From: Sediminibacillus halophilus
GTDB lineage: Bacteria > Bacillota > Bacilli > Bacillales > Amphibacillaceae
Assembly: GCF_900103695.1 (NCBI RefSeq)
Contig: NZ_FNHF01000001.1
Coordinates: 248,001-312,000, forward strand
DNA length: 64,000 bases
Direction: 5' to 3'
A program made the translations under genes and the position numbers. The notes under the pieces were generated by a model, which saw only the letters and a list, made by a program, of their open reading frames with translations, searched no databases and was not told the origin of the DNA. Positions within the stretch are counted from its first letter, which is position 1; each line of letters opens with the position of its first letter. Shown piece by piece: positions 50,970 to 62,297 of this stretch.

Positions 50970-52112
50970 TCAACAACCCAACTGACGCGCGATAACAAGG
51001 CGCTGTATCTCCGATGTTCCTTCCCCGATTTCCATCAGTTTTGCATCCCGAAGATAACGTTCTACCTGGTACTCCTGCATATAACCATAACCACCGAGTA
51101 TTTGTATTGCCTGGTTCGCTGCACGTGTGGCAGTTTCACTAGCAAACAATTTGGCAAAAGCTGCTTCTTTCGCAAAAGAACGGTTTTGATCTTTCAGCCA
51201 TGCCGCTTTTCGTACCATCCCTCTAGCCAGTTCTATTTCCATCGCCATGTCTGCTAACTTGAATTGAATTGCCTGAAAAGCAGCAATCGGCTTTCCGAAC
51301 TGTTTTCGTTGTTTAGCATAATCCAAAGCTTTATCAAGGGCTGCCTGGGCAATTCCCAACGACAAAGCTGCAATTGAAATTCTCCCGCCATCTAATGTGT
51401 ATAAGAACTGTTTGAATCCTTTTTGCGGATCGCCCAATAAATGATCAGCAGGCACTTCCACATCCTCTAATATGATCGCTGCTGTATTGGAACCGCGAAC
51501 ACCGAGCTTTTGATAATTACTCGTGATGGTAACTCCAGGAGAGTCCGCCGGAACGATGAAAGCAGAGATAATATTTTTATCCTTTTTGTCCTTACCTGTT
51601 ACTGCTGTCACGATAATGGTACTAGCATAAGAAGCATTAGTAATAAAGCATTTTTCTCCATTGATGACAAAGCTGTCGCCTTTAGAAACCGCAGTAGTTT
51701 GGGTTCCACCTGCGTCAGATCCAGCGTTTGGCTCAGTCAAGCCGAAAGAGCCGAGTTTTTTCCCCATCGCCAAAGGGGTTAAGTATTTTTCTTTCTGCTC
51801 TTCCGTCCCAAAATAAAAAATGGGACTTGCACCAAGTGACACTGCTGCTGCGTAACTCAACCCTGTACTGCCGCAAACCCGTCCAATTTCCTCTACTGCG
51901 AGTGTATAAGTTACAGTGTCCCCCCCGACTCCTCCATACTTTTCCGGAAAAGGGATTCCCATGAGCCCAAGTTTGCCTAACTCTTCAAATATATCCTCTG
52001 GAAAAACAGCAGAGGTATCGATTTCTTCTGCGCGAGGAGCGATGACAGACTGCGCAAAGTCCCGGACCATTTTTTGCGTCATTTGTTGTTCCTCTGTTAG
52101 ATCAAAATCCAT
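50970..52112 (-). CDS. yngJ: Isovaleryl-CoA dehydrogenase (acyl-CoA dehydrogenase family)
   Basis: A 380-residue flavoprotein that oxidises isovaleryl-CoA to 3-methylcrotonyl-CoA, the substrate of the YngE/YngH carboxylase. Features are FGLTEPNAGSDAGG (FAD/substrate loop near 123), CFITNASYASTIIV, GGRISIAALSLGIAQAALD and the C-terminal QILGGYGYMQEYQVERYLRDAK. The last segment includes the family signature, and IGEGTSEIQRLVIAR follows it. It is the first gene of the operon, preceded by AAGGGGGAAAC and by a cre-like site. Substrate preference is inferred from the operon; other short branched acyl-CoAs are possible. Confidence 0.92.
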   Translation of the reverse strand: MDFDLTEEQQMTQKMVRDFAQSVIAPRAEEIDTSAVFPEDIFEELGKLGLMGIPFPEKYGGVGGDTVTYTLAVEEIGRVCGSTGLSYAAAVSLGASPIFYFGTEEQKEKYLTPLAMGKKLGSFGLTEPNAGSDAGGTQTTAVSKGDSFVINGEKCFITNASYASTIIVTAVTGKDKKDKNIISAFIVPADSPGVTITSNYQKLGVRGSNTAAIILEDVEVPADHLLGDPQKGFKQFLYTLDGGRISIAALSLGIAQAALDKALDYAKQRKQFGKPIAAFQAIQFKLADMAMEIELARGMVRKAAWLKDQNRSFAKEAAFAKLFASETATRAANQAIQILGGYGYMQEYQVERYLRDAKLMEIGEGTSEIQRLVIARQLGC

Positions 52113-52156
52113 CCAGTTTCCCCCTTTTTTTAAAATCTGCGTTTTGCCTCGAAATT

Positions 52157-52170
52157 TGTAAGCGCTTTCT
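52157..52170 (-). promoter_or_regulatory. CcpA (cre)-like site before the leucine degradation operon
   Basis: AGAAAGCGCTTACA on the minus strand (52170-52157) matches the cre pattern TGNAANCGNNNNCA except for the first two bases. It lies 45 bp before the yngJ ATG, downstream of where the promoter should be, which suits glucose repression. Confidence 0.55.
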
Positions 52171-52520
52171 AATGGAGTTAAAAAAAATGTTGGTAAGGTA
52201 TTAAGCTTGATTTGTCTAAGGTGAGATAAAGAGAAGTGGAATTGCTGCTGAATCGGTACATAAAGAGAAGGAGTATCTAATCCTCCTCATAGTTAGCATT
52301 TTATCATAAATCAGTAAAAAAACAATTAACATTTATACGAATATTAAGATACTAAGAGAGACTGCCTCACAAGACCAAAATACTTTAAAGGCAGCCTCCC
52401 TAACACTTTTCAAATTCATTCCTTTTAAAAGGTTGGTTCTATACTTATGTGAGTTAATGTAAGAAAACCAGCGAAACCTTTTTAATGAGTTTATTTTCTT
52501 GTAGTATCAATAGGCATATA
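52171..52520. other. Intergenic region between yngJ and parC
   Basis: AT-rich, without genes. Two weak dyads occur: AAAAGGTT...AACCTTTTT across 52427-52484, and AGGCTGCCT/AGGCAGTCT (minus strand) across 52360-52402. Neither has a clean U tract, so a parC terminator is only possible. The yngJ promoter must lie near 52190-52260, but no good consensus was found. Confidence 0.35.
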
Positions 52521-54974
52521 TTACGATTCGTTTTCCTCTAAAAATGGCTGTTCATAATTCGTCGCCGGCCATACTTCTACAACTTCCCCTTTTTCGTCGG
52601 AATCAACGACATAGGATCCGTTGCTGTATCGGTCGCTTTTTGGTAGATCGAGCGGCAATACAGACTGGATTGATCCATTCGCAGTCTTAAACTGGAGGAC
52701 TTCATTATCATGGACAAGATAAAAACCTGTAATACGATGTGGTTTCCGTTTTAATTCCCGCAACATAACCGATCCTCTTTTTGCTCGACTTGACGGCTCA
52801 AATTCCGACAATTTCATTCGTTTACAAGCGCCCCTTTGGGTCAATAAAACAATGTTGGGATCGGAATTCGGTGCAAACACTTCACCACCGACAACCATTT
52901 CTCCATCCTTCAATTGAATTGCCTTAACACCCGCAGCGCGCTGTCCTACCGGTGAGACCTCTTGTTCTTCAAACCAGAGGCCATAGCCCTTATCTGAAGC
53001 AACAAAAATATTTGCATTTCCATCCGTAAGATGGACGCTCTGTACCAAATCTTCTCCTTTAAGGTTGACAGCTACAAGAGCCTTGGAATAGCGTTGTGCC
53101 TCGTATAATTTCAACTCACTTCGCTTGACCATTCCGTTTTTCGTGAAAAATACGAGATATTGACTGGTATTGAACTCCCGTATAGGTATTGCCTTAACTA
53201 GTGTTTCATCTTTTTGAATAGATACTATATTGGAAATATGCTGGCCGAGATCTTTCCACCGGATATCTGGCAATTCATGAACCGGCAAATACAAATACCT
53301 TCCTTTATTTGTAAACACCAGTAACTTGTCCGTCGTGTTAATTTCCTGTAAAGCGATCAGATGATCTTCCTCTTTAATCGCCAGATCCTCTCCATTCGAG
53401 GCAGCATAAGACCGGAGGCTTGTTCGTTTGATATAACCGTCCTTAGTGACGGAAACGAGCACATCCTCGCTTGCTACCATCACTTCCAAATTAATCTTTA
53501 ACTCTTCAATTTCTTGTTGAATAACGGTTCGTCTCTGTTCTGTATACTTCTTTTTTAAGCTTTTTAAATCATCTTTGATGACTTTTAGAAGCTTCTTTTC
53601 GTTCCCAAGGATTTCTTCCAATTCTTTAATCCTGGCTCTCAGTTCATCTGCTTCCTTCTCCAAAGATGTGATATCTGTATTGGTAAGCCGGTAAAGCTGG
53701 AGGTTCACGATTGCTTCTGCCTGTGCTTCAGAAAAATCATATGCTTGCTTTATACGTGCTTTGGCGTCCTGCTTGTCTTTAGAGGCCCGAATCGTGGCAA
53801 TCAACTCATCAAGAATGGATATTGCTTTGATTAAGCCTTCGACAATGTGCGATCGTTCGTTGGCTTTTCGCAAGTCAAACTGTGCCTGCCTGGTCACCAC
53901 ATCTTTTTGATGATCGATATAAGCATCCAGCATCATTTGCAGATTTAACTGTTTTGGTGTTTTATCCTTGATCGCCACCATATTGAAATGGTAAGAAATT
54001 TGCAAATCTGTGTTTTTATATAAATAGTGCAGGATTCCTTCACTATCTGCATCCTTTTTCAACTCGACCACAATCCGAAGGCCGGTTCGGTCCGTTTCAT
54101 CCCGGACTTCGGCAATCCCTTCGACTTTTTTGTCGATTCGCAGTTCATCCATCCGTTTAACCAGGCTTGCTTTGTTTACTTCGTATGGTATCTCATCGAT
54201 GACTATTTGTTCCCGGCTGGTCCGAAGTTTTTCGACAGTTGCCCGGCCGCGAACGATAACTTTTCCTTTACCTGTTTCATAGGCCTTCTTCAATCCCTCT
54301 ACACCCTGAATAATTCCACCTGTTGGAAAATCTGGTCCTTTGATTACTTGCATCAATTCATCCAAAGTGACAGAAGGTTTGTCAATTTTCCGGATGACAG
54401 CATCAATTATTTCTCCGAGGTTGTGCGGAGGTATCTCGGTAGCATAACCGGATGAAATACCAGTAGAGCCATTGACAAGCAAGTTCGGGAACTTTGCCGG
54501 AAGGACAACCGGTTCGTTTATGGTATCGTCGAAATTCGGGACAAACTCGACAGTCTCTTTTTCTATATCCCTAATTAATTCCGATGCGATGCTGGAAAGC
54601 CGTGCTTCTGTATAACGCATAGCCGCCGGCGGATCGCCATCGACACTGCCATTGTTTCCGTGCATTTCCACAAGCACGTTGCGTACCTTCCATTCCTGAC
54701 TTAACCTTACCATTGCTTCATAAACAGAACTATCTCCGTGTGGATGATAATTACCGATTACAGTCCCTACAGTTTTCGCAGACTTACGGAACGGTTTGTC
54801 ATGGGTATTTCTTTCTTCGTGCATGGCATAAAGTATTCTTCGTTGTACTGGTTTCAGTCCATCCCTGGCGTCAGGAAGTGCCCGGTCTTGGATGATGTAC
54901 TTACTGTACCTTCCAAAACGGTCACCGATGACGTCTTCCAAGGGTAAATCTAAATATTGTTCTGTTTCAGCCAA
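52521..54974 (-). CDS. parC: DNA topoisomerase IV subunit A
   Basis: ParC is the DNA-cutting subunit that unlinks daughter chromosomes. The 817-residue protein has the quinolone-resistance region [19 protein letters not shown] with the active-site tyrosine in [11 protein letters not shown] (about residue 120). A long coiled coil follows with basic heptads near 430-490, then a C-terminal beta-pinwheel with repeats such as [14 protein letters not shown] and [14 protein letters not shown]. At QRP positions it has Ser (GDSS), the sensitive type. It follows parE by 30 bp. The best fit is ParC rather than GyrA because of the partner order and the lack of a GyrA box. Confidence 0.95.
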   Translation of the reverse strand: MAETEQYLDLPLEDVIGDRFGRYSKYIIQDRALPDARDGLKPVQRRILYAMHEERNTHDKPFRKSAKTVGTVIGNYHPHGDSSVYEAMVRLSQEWKVRNVLVEMHGNNGSVDGDPPAAMRYTEARLSSIASELIRDIEKETVEFVPNFDDTINEPVVLPAKFPNLLVNGSTGISSGYATEIPPHNLGEIIDAVIRKIDKPSVTLDELMQVIKGPDFPTGGIIQGVEGLKKAYETGKGKVIVRGRATVEKLRTSREQIVIDEIPYEVNKASLVKRMDELRIDKKVEGIAEVRDETDRTGLRIVVELKKDADSEGILHYLYKNTDLQISYHFNMVAIKDKTPKQLNLQMMLDAYIDHQKDVVTRQAQFDLRKANERSHIVEGLIKAISILDELIATIRASKDKQDAKARIKQAYDFSEAQAEAIVNLQLYRLTNTDITSLEKEADELRARIKELEEILGNEKKLLKVIKDDLKSLKKKYTEQRRTVIQQEIEELKINLEVMVASEDVLVSVTKDGYIKRTSLRSYAASNGEDLAIKEEDHLIALQEINTTDKLLVFTNKGRYLYLPVHELPDIRWKDLGQHISNIVSIQKDETLVKAIPIREFNTSQYLVFFTKNGMVKRSELKLYEAQRYSKALVAVNLKGEDLVQSVHLTDGNANIFVASDKGYGLWFEEQEVSPVGQRAAGVKAIQLKDGEMVVGGEVFAPNSDPNIVLLTQRGACKRMKLSEFEPSSRAKRGSVMLRELKRKPHRITGFYLVHDNEVLQFKTANGSIQSVLPLDLPKSDRYSNGSYVVDSDEKGEVVEVWPATNYEQPFLEENES

Positions 54975-55004
54975 GTAGGCTCCCCCCGTTTCAAACGACT
55001 GGTT

Positions 55005-56978
<1,974 letters not shown>

Positions 56979-56991
56979 CTACTCTCTTTGC

Positions 56992-57013
56992 ATTATAATA
57001 GAACAAATGTTTG
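56992..57013 (-). promoter_or_regulatory. parEC promoter element with LexA-like box
   Basis: On the minus strand CAAACATTTGTTC (57013-57001) lies directly before TATTATAAT, whose TATAAT is at 56997-56992. GAACAAATGTTTG matches the Bacillus LexA (DinR) consensus CGAACRNRYGTTYG except for the first base. Overlap with the -10 region would give SOS repression. A clear -35 is not seen. Confidence 0.6.
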
Positions 57014-57343
57014 CTTCTGTAAAGAATTGCTTAGAATACGGCCCTTGTCCGATCTTTTGGAAAGCTATGCTCCAAAAGAAACATTAATAAGCGTATTTCT
57101 TATTTTAGCCCTTTTTTCAAGATACGCAAACCGTCAAGAAGGAAAAACCTCCCTGCATACTCTTTTATATCCTAAGGAAAAAGTATCTAGAAAGTCAATC
57201 CCTGCCTTAAAATTCAAGTTAAATGCTCAGCAAAGTAGAGTGCCCTGGAAGCATATCATGAATTTTTTAGACAGAGGTATATTTGTGTCAGGATGAAGGA
57301 AGATTGAGTGATTTAGTTCGCAATTTCTATCTGCTGAGAATAA
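57014..57343. other. Intergenic region between parE and yneT
   Basis: No gene. CTTTTGGA/TCCAAAAG (57054-57061 and 57071-57078) form an 8-bp stem without a U tract. On the minus strand TTGACG at 57139-57134 and TAAAAT near 57106 are too far apart for a normal promoter. Confidence 0.35.
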
Positions 57344-57367
57344 TAAAAAACCCCCCAAAAACGGGGG
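57344..57367 (-). terminator. Terminator of yneT
   Basis: CCCCC (minus 57367-57363) pairs with GGGGG (57356-57352), with the loop and following TTTTTTATTA on the minus strand. It starts 9 bp after the yneT stop. Confidence 0.85.
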
Positions 57368-57375
57368 ATTAATTT

Positions 57376-57795
57376 TTATTTTCCAATGGTTATCGAATGA
57401 GCCACCTTGATGCACATATCCATGATGACAGTATAACCCTTATCCTTTAATAGTTCATACGCCTTTTCGTCAAAAATACCTTGTTGCGCCCAAAAAACAT
57501 CTGCATTTGTTTCGATTGCTTGTTCAGCAAGTTCATACAAATACTCAGAGCGACGGAAAACATTGATAATATCTATATTTTCCTCAACTTCGGCAAGTGT
57601 GTCATAAGCTTTCTCGCCGAGGGTTTCCTCGACTTCCGGATTGACAGGGATTATCCGGTATCCTGCTTCCTGCATAGCCTTGGCAATCTGATAAGAAGTT
57701 CTTTCAGGTTTGTCAGAAAGACCGACTACAGCAATGGTTTTAGCTTCTTCCAGAATTCTTTTCAATTCCTGTTTATCAGGTGCTTGGTATGACAT
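57376..57795 (-). CDS. yneT: CoA-binding domain protein (YneT)
   Basis: A 139-residue Rossmann-fold protein of the CoA_binding_2 family. The nucleotide loop is IAVVGLSDKPERTSYQIAKAM at about 21-41, then YRIIPVNPEVEE and a conserved VFWAQQGIFDE near 101. Single-domain members bind CoA; their biological role is unknown. In B. subtilis this gene sits between plsY (yneS) and parE. Here the same order is kept except that two ABC transporter genes are placed between yneT and plsY. AAAGGAGGG precedes the ATG, and a clean terminator follows. The gap to the transporter operon is 15 bp on the same strand, so read-through is possible. Confidence 0.88.
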   Translation of the reverse strand: MSYQAPDKQELKRILEEAKTIAVVGLSDKPERTSYQIAKAMQEAGYRIIPVNPEVEETLGEKAYDTLAEVEENIDIINVFRRSEYLYELAEQAIETNADVFWAQQGIFDEKAYELLKDKGYTVIMDMCIKVAHSITIGK

Positions 57796-57810
57796 GGGTT
57801 TTTCCCTCCT

Positions 57811-59334
57811 TTAATTAATCAGTTCTTGCTCTTTTAAAAATTTTCGAGCCACTTCTTCATAACTTTTTTCTTCATAATCGACTTGGTAATTCATTTCCCG
57901 CATTTGTTCATCTGTAATCTTTCCGGCAAGTTGGTTTAGAATACCTTCAAGTTCCGGGTAGCGGTCTAGCGTCTCCTGTCTCATCAATGGTGCGCCTTGG
58001 TATGGAGGAAATAAATTTTTATCATCTTCTAGAGCTTTCAAATCCAGTTCCACCATATAACTATCTGTCGAGTAGGCATCAATAATATCTACCTGTCCAT
58101 TAGCTATCGCTCCTTGACGGATACCAGGTTCCATCGTCCTTACTTCGCCGAATTCAATTCCGTACAGTTTCTGTATGCCTTGGTAGCCATCTTCCCTGTC
58201 ATTGAATTCCAGCGTGAAACCGGCAGTAACTTCATCATCGATGGTTTTTAAATCACTTATCGTTTCAAGATCGTTTGCTTCAGCAAACCCATGTGTCGTT
58301 GCTAATGTGTACGTATTGTTATATGCCATCGGCTCCAGGAATGCCATGTCGTACTGTTCCTTCATTCCTTCTTTTGCCTGTTCATACACTTCTCTCGCAT
58401 CGTTGCTTACTGCCTGCTCTTCCAGATGGGTAACAATAGCTGTTCCGGTGAATTCTGGATAAATGTCAATACTTCCTTCCTGTAAAGCACTGAATACAAA
58501 TGCAGTTTTTCCGAGTCCTTCTTCCAGTTCCACTTTCAAATCCGTTTCTTCCTCAATAAGGATTTTATACATATTGATTAAGATAGACGGTTCCGCGTTC
58601 AACTTTCCTCCGATTACCAGGTCCGTCCGCTGTTCCATGTTTATTAGGAACGGACTGACGATAATCAATACTGCTGCCACCATAACAGCTGCCAATGAAC
58701 GGAAACCAGCCTTGACTGATGTACGCTCCACTACTCTTAAAATAAAATCTAGTAATACGGCTAATAGCGCAGCCGGTATAGCCCCTAGTAAAATCAAATT
58801 AATCTCCCCGCCCCGGTCGATGCCAAGCAGTATAAGTTCTCCTAATCCTCCTGCCCCGATAAGAGCGGCGATGGTGGTAGTTCCTACAATCAATACCATG
58901 GAAGTACGGATGCCAGCCATGATGACAGGCATGGCCAAAGGCAGCTCCACTTTCGCTAAGCGACGTAAAGAATTCATTCCCATACCCGTAGCTGCTTCTT
59001 TGAGGGCAGGGTTGACCTCTTTAATCCCTGTATATGTATTCCTTAAAATTGGTAACAATCCGTAGGCAATCAACGCTACAACAGCCGGCTGCCGTCCTAT
59101 TCCTAAAAAAGGAATCAAAAAAGCCAGAACAGCAAGACTTGGAATTGTTTGTAAAACAGCAGTAATGCCAATGATTGGCTCTGCCAACCGTTTCGACCTT
59201 GTGAGTGCAATACCAAGGGGTACCGCTATAATGACTGCTATCAATAGAGAAATGATCGATATTTGTAAATGCTCCCAAATTTTTTCCCACAGCATGGATT
59301 CACGTGATTGAAAAACTTCCAAAAAGTGACTCAT
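57811..59334 (-). CDS. ABC importer permease fused to substrate-binding domain (OpuC/EgtU-like)
   Basis: A 507-residue fusion. Residues 1 to about 215 are a six-helix binding-protein-dependent permease with the EAA loop EAATGMGMNSLRRLAKVELPLAMP. After a further hydrophobic segment, residues 238-507 form an extracytoplasmic solute-binding domain of the OpuAC type (LVIGGKLNAEPSILINMYKI... DIYPEFTGTA... QGAIANGQVDIIDAYSTD). This layout and length match Listeria BilEB and Streptococcus EgtU, the latter an ergothioneine receptor; others in the family take glycine betaine, choline or carnitine. The start overlaps the ATPase stop (ATGA). Ligand assignment is open. Confidence 0.88.
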   Translation of the reverse strand: MSHFLEVFQSRESMLWEKIWEHLQISIISLLIAVIIAVPLGIALTRSKRLAEPIIGITAVLQTIPSLAVLAFLIPFLGIGRQPAVVALIAYGLLPILRNTYTGIKEVNPALKEAATGMGMNSLRRLAKVELPLAMPVIMAGIRTSMVLIVGTTTIAALIGAGGLGELILLGIDRGGEINLILLGAIPAALLAVLLDFILRVVERTSVKAGFRSLAAVMVAAVLIIVSPFLINMEQRTDLVIGGKLNAEPSILINMYKILIEEETDLKVELEEGLGKTAFVFSALQEGSIDIYPEFTGTAIVTHLEEQAVSNDAREVYEQAKEGMKEQYDMAFLEPMAYNNTYTLATTHGFAEANDLETISDLKTIDDEVTAGFTLEFNDREDGYQGIQKLYGIEFGEVRTMEPGIRQGAIANGQVDIIDAYSTDSYMVELDLKALEDDKNLFPPYQGAPLMRQETLDRYPELEGILNQLAGKITDEQMREMNYQVDYEEKSYEEVARKFLKEQELIN

Positions 59335-60398
59335 TGCTGAACCACCCCGTTTTCCATTGTGGTTTTACTGTCAAGATAATGGACGATATCTCCGTAGGAC
59401 AGTGTTCCTATCACTCGATTATTTTGCACAACAGGCAATATATCAATCTCGTTCCGGAGGAAGATTTCCGTAGTGTGCACTAGCTGCATGTCATTGGGTA
59501 GTTCGGGATGCTCTAGTTTTTGGCCGTCTTTATAAGTACCGATGTACTGATTGTCTTCATCCACAATGATATAAACCCCGTTGGAGTTGAAGTTTTTACG
59601 CTCATATTGCAGACGGGAAACCACCCTGCTTCCGGTTGGGTCCATAATCACATCCACAGCCGTTTGCCAAGGGGATTTTTTCTCTCCTATAAAATTTCTT
59701 ACAAAGTCGGTACGCGGCTTTAGGATCAATTGCTGTGGTCTGTCTACTTGTACAACTTCTCCATCTTTCATTAAACAAACACGATCTCCTATAGCCATCG
59801 CCTCATCGATATCATGTGTGACAAATACAATGGTTTTCTTGATTTCTTTTTGAAGTGTACGGATGTCGCTTTGCAATTGTTCCCTCGTTATTGGGTCAAG
59901 CGCACTGAAAGGCTCATCCATCAACAGGATATCCGGATCGGCTGCCAGAGCTCTTAAAACGCCAACACGCTGTTGCTGGCCACCTGACAATTCCTGCGGT
60001 TTTCTTTTTTTAAAATTTTCCGGATCAAGACCAACCATTTCCATCAATTCATCCACTCTGCGTCTGATCTTTTGTTTTCCCCATTTTTTCATTTCCGGCA
60101 CAATCATGATGTTTTCTTCAATTGTCATGTGCGGAAAAAGTGCGATTTCCTGTAGTACATAACCAATATTCCAGCGGAGTTCATGGATGTTATAATCGTT
60201 GATACTTTTATTATGTATGCGTATTATTCCGGTAGATGGTTCAATCAGACGGTTGATCATCTTCATGGTTGTCGTTTTACCACATCCACTTGGGCCGATA
60301 AGGGTTAGTAACTCCCCTTCCTCTACAGTTAAATTCAATTGTTTAACTGCTTCCGTTCCATCTGGATAAACCTTCGAAACATTCTCAAATTGAATCAT
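59331..60398 (-). CDS. ABC importer ATPase with CBS domains (OpuCA/EgtV-like)
   Basis: A 355-residue ATPase for the adjacent permease. Walker A GPSGCGKTTTMK (about 35-46), signature LSGGQQQRVGVLRAL near 138, Walker B ILLMDEPFSALDP near 158 and the H-loop VTHDIDEAMA. After residue 250 a pair of CBS domains (GVYIIVDEDNQYIGTYK; LRNEIDILPVVQNNRVIGTLSYGDIVHYLD) is present, as in osmolyte importers of the OpuA/OpuC type, where they sense ionic strength. AAGGGAG precedes the ATG. It is the first gene of a two-gene operon, divergent from plsY. Confidence 0.92.
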   Translation of the reverse strand: MIQFENVSKVYPDGTEAVKQLNLTVEEGELLTLIGPSGCGKTTTMKMINRLIEPSTGIIRIHNKSINDYNIHELRWNIGYVLQEIALFPHMTIEENIMIVPEMKKWGKQKIRRRVDELMEMVGLDPENFKKRKPQELSGGQQQRVGVLRALAADPDILLMDEPFSALDPITREQLQSDIRTLQKEIKKTIVFVTHDIDEAMAIGDRVCLMKDGEVVQVDRPQQLILKPRTDFVRNFIGEKKSPWQTAVDVIMDPTGSRVVSRLQYERKNFNSNGVYIIVDEDNQYIGTYKDGQKLEHPELPNDMQLVHTTEIFLRNEIDILPVVQNNRVIGTLSYGDIVHYLDSKTTMENGVVQQ

Positions 60399-60594
60399 AG
60401 TATTCTCCCTTGTTAAATTAATGGATTATTTCCCTTTACCCTTGCAGATAAAGTTGAAAACTTATACCAACCAATCATAATGTCAGCACAGAGTATCCTC
60501 ACATTTGAACAAATGGCAAAGTTTCTAATGTAACTGCTTCCTCTTCATGATAAAATAAGATTACAAGCTGTGCATTGAAAAAGGAGTTTTGCAT

Positions 60595-61176
60595 ATGAAT
60601 TATATTATTTTTGCAGTTATTGCATATCTTATCGGATCTATTCCATTCGGATTGATCGTGGGAAAGCTCGGGTTTAAAATCGATATCCGCCAGCATGGAA
60701 GCGGAAATCTTGGAGGCACCAATTCCTTCAGGGTCCTTGGTTTCAAAGCCGGCCTGCTTGTTACGGTATCCGATATTTTAAAAGGAACCTTGGCGGTTAT
60801 TCTTCCCCAAGTCTTCACGGACGATGTCAATGCTATAATTATTGGCATTTTTGCGGTCATTGGTCACATGTACCCTGTATTCGCTAAATTCAAAGGTGGA
60901 AAAGCAGTAGCTACTTCTGGAGGAGTGATTCTCGGAGTAAACCCACTGTTGTTCCTCGTTATACTAGCAACATTCTTTTTGAGCCTGTTCTTAACGAAGT
61001 ATGTATCATTAGCTTCGATGATCACCGGGGTTGTCGCGGTAGTCGTCACCATCATATTCCAGGAAACTGGGTTGTTAATTGCTACTTCTTTACTGACCAT
61101 CTTTGTTTTTTACCGGCATCGTGCCAACATTAAACGAATTATCAATAAAACTGAACCAAAAATAACCTGGATGTAA
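60595..61176 (+). CDS. plsY: Glycerol-3-phosphate acyltransferase PlsY
   Basis: PlsY transfers fatty acid from acyl-phosphate to glycerol-3-phosphate, the first step of phospholipid synthesis. The 193-residue integral membrane protein has its three conserved loops: [37 protein letters not shown] (with Ser/Asn active-site residues) and [21 protein letters not shown]. Six to seven hydrophobic segments are seen. ATG 60595 follows AAGGAG by 8 nt; the TTG two codons upstream is too close to the site. A terminator with GGATC arms follows. The gene is divergent from the importer operon. Confidence 0.96.
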   Translation: MNYIIFAVIAYLIGSIPFGLIVGKLGFKIDIRQHGSGNLGGTNSFRVLGFKAGLLVTVSDILKGTLAVILPQVFTDDVNAIIIGIFAVIGHMYPVFAKFKGGKAVATSGGVILGVNPLLFLVILATFFLSLFLTKYVSLASMITGVVAVVVTIIFQETGLLIATSLLTIFVFYRHRANIKRIINKTEPKITWM

Positions 61177-61185
61177 AGAATGGAG

Positions 61186-61213
61186 AGGATCAGGCACCAG
61201 CCGGATCCTTTTC
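61186..61213 (+). terminator. Probable terminator of plsY
   Basis: AGGATC-A-GG and CC-G-GATCCT pair around a 6-nt loop, followed by TTTTCC. The stem is short and the U run is four, so strength is moderate. Confidence 0.6.
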
Positions 61214-61294
61214 CATTTGTATATCAACTTATTACTTAATAATCATTACATGTTGATAGGGATTTTTAAATTAATCTGCTTATAAGCTGAAAAA

Positions 61295-61323
61295 TTGAAT
61301 AATAAAATGCATTTTACTATACT
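61295..61323 (+). promoter_or_regulatory. Probable folE2 promoter
   Basis: TTGAAT (61295-61300), 17-bp spacer and TATACT (61318-61323) lie 35 bp before the start codon. A TAATCATTAC word at 61240-61249 resembles the core of a Zur box but is about 46 bp upstream of the -35. Confidence 0.55.
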
Positions 61324-61358
61324 TTTATTAGCTGAAATGGTTGAAAGGAGCCACTGCT

Positions 61359-62288
61359 ATGAACAATACAGAACTTAAGAACAAAAAAACATTGCCCAGC
61401 AAGGCCGAACGACATAAATTATTTGGTTCTGTGGAACCCGGTCCGAAAACAAAGCCTGTCGACAAAGAAAAAATGGTTGATCTACAAAATTCAAAAAAAG
61501 ACTTTTTATTCGATATAGATGCAGTTGGAATTGCCAATGTGAAAAATCCGATTAATATTACAAGTCATTTAATACCAAACAATCAGACAACCATTGGTAC
61601 ATTCCGTTTCACATCCCGGATTGACAAGGATAGCAAAGGAACGAACATGAGCCGATTCACCGAACAACTTGATGCTTATTACAAAAATAATTACTCCATT
61701 GATATCGACACATTGAAGAGGTTCACCAAAGATTTAGCTATCAGGTTGAAGCAAAAGGATGCCCAAATGGAAGTGAATTTCCCCTGGTTTTTCGAACGGA
61801 AAGGTCCTTCCTCGGGATTAGCTGGGTTAAACCATGCTGATGCTGGTATAAAAGTAACTTACGATCAAGACAAGGGCCACCATATCGAAGTTACTCTGGC
61901 AGGTACAATCACTACCCTTTGCCCCTGCTCGAAAGAGATCAGTGAATATAGCGCTCATAACCAACGCGGCAGAGTGGAAATGACAGCAGTCCTTTCAGAA
62001 GATTTTGATGAGAATGAAACGGACTGGAAAGAAGCACTGTTGGAAGCTGCAGAAAGCAATGCCAGTGCAAGAATCCATCCGGTGTTGAAGCGTCCTGATG
62101 AAAAAATAGTGACAGAACAAGCATACGAAAATCCACGATTTGTGGAAGATATCGTACGATTGGTTGCTGCAGATTTGTACGAGCTTCCGTTTGTTGAAAA
62201 GTTCACGATCTCTTGCAAGAATGAGGAATCAATCCATTTGCACGACGCGGTAGCAACGTTATCCTTTGACAAAAACACAGATGCGTAG
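61359..62288 (+). CDS. folE2: GTP cyclohydrolase IB (FolE2)
   Basis: FolE2 converts GTP to dihydroneopterin triphosphate, the first step of folate and queuosine precursors, with a metal other than zinc. The 309-residue length is normal. Recognisable are FDIDAVGIANVKNPI near 50, EVNFPWFFERKGPSSGLAG near 135, the catalytic cysteine in TTLCPCSKEISEYSAHNQRG near 190, and the C-terminal RFVEDIVRLVAADLY. ATG 61359 follows AAAGGAG by 8 nt. In B. subtilis this paralogue is induced by zinc starvation through Zur. Here it is followed closely by yidD. Confidence 0.95.
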   Translation: MNNTELKNKKTLPSKAERHKLFGSVEPGPKTKPVDKEKMVDLQNSKKDFLFDIDAVGIANVKNPINITSHLIPNNQTTIGTFRFTSRIDKDSKGTNMSRFTEQLDAYYKNNYSIDIDTLKRFTKDLAIRLKQKDAQMEVNFPWFFERKGPSSGLAGLNHADAGIKVTYDQDKGHHIEVTLAGTITTLCPCSKEISEYSAHNQRGRVEMTAVLSEDFDENETDWKEALLEAAESNASARIHPVLKRPDEKIVTEQAYENPRFVEDIVRLVAADLYELPFVEKFTISCKNEESIHLHDAVATLSFDKNTDA

Positions 62289-62297
62289 GAGATGCGG

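Noticed and set aside
52360-52484. Possible parC terminators
   Set aside because: Two imperfect dyads exist but the stems are interrupted, the loops long and no U tract follows, so no terminator is called.
58463-59065. A 200-codon frame antisense to the ABC permease fusion
   Set aside because: The sense strand has the permease EAA loop and a binding domain; the antisense product is a typical shadow.
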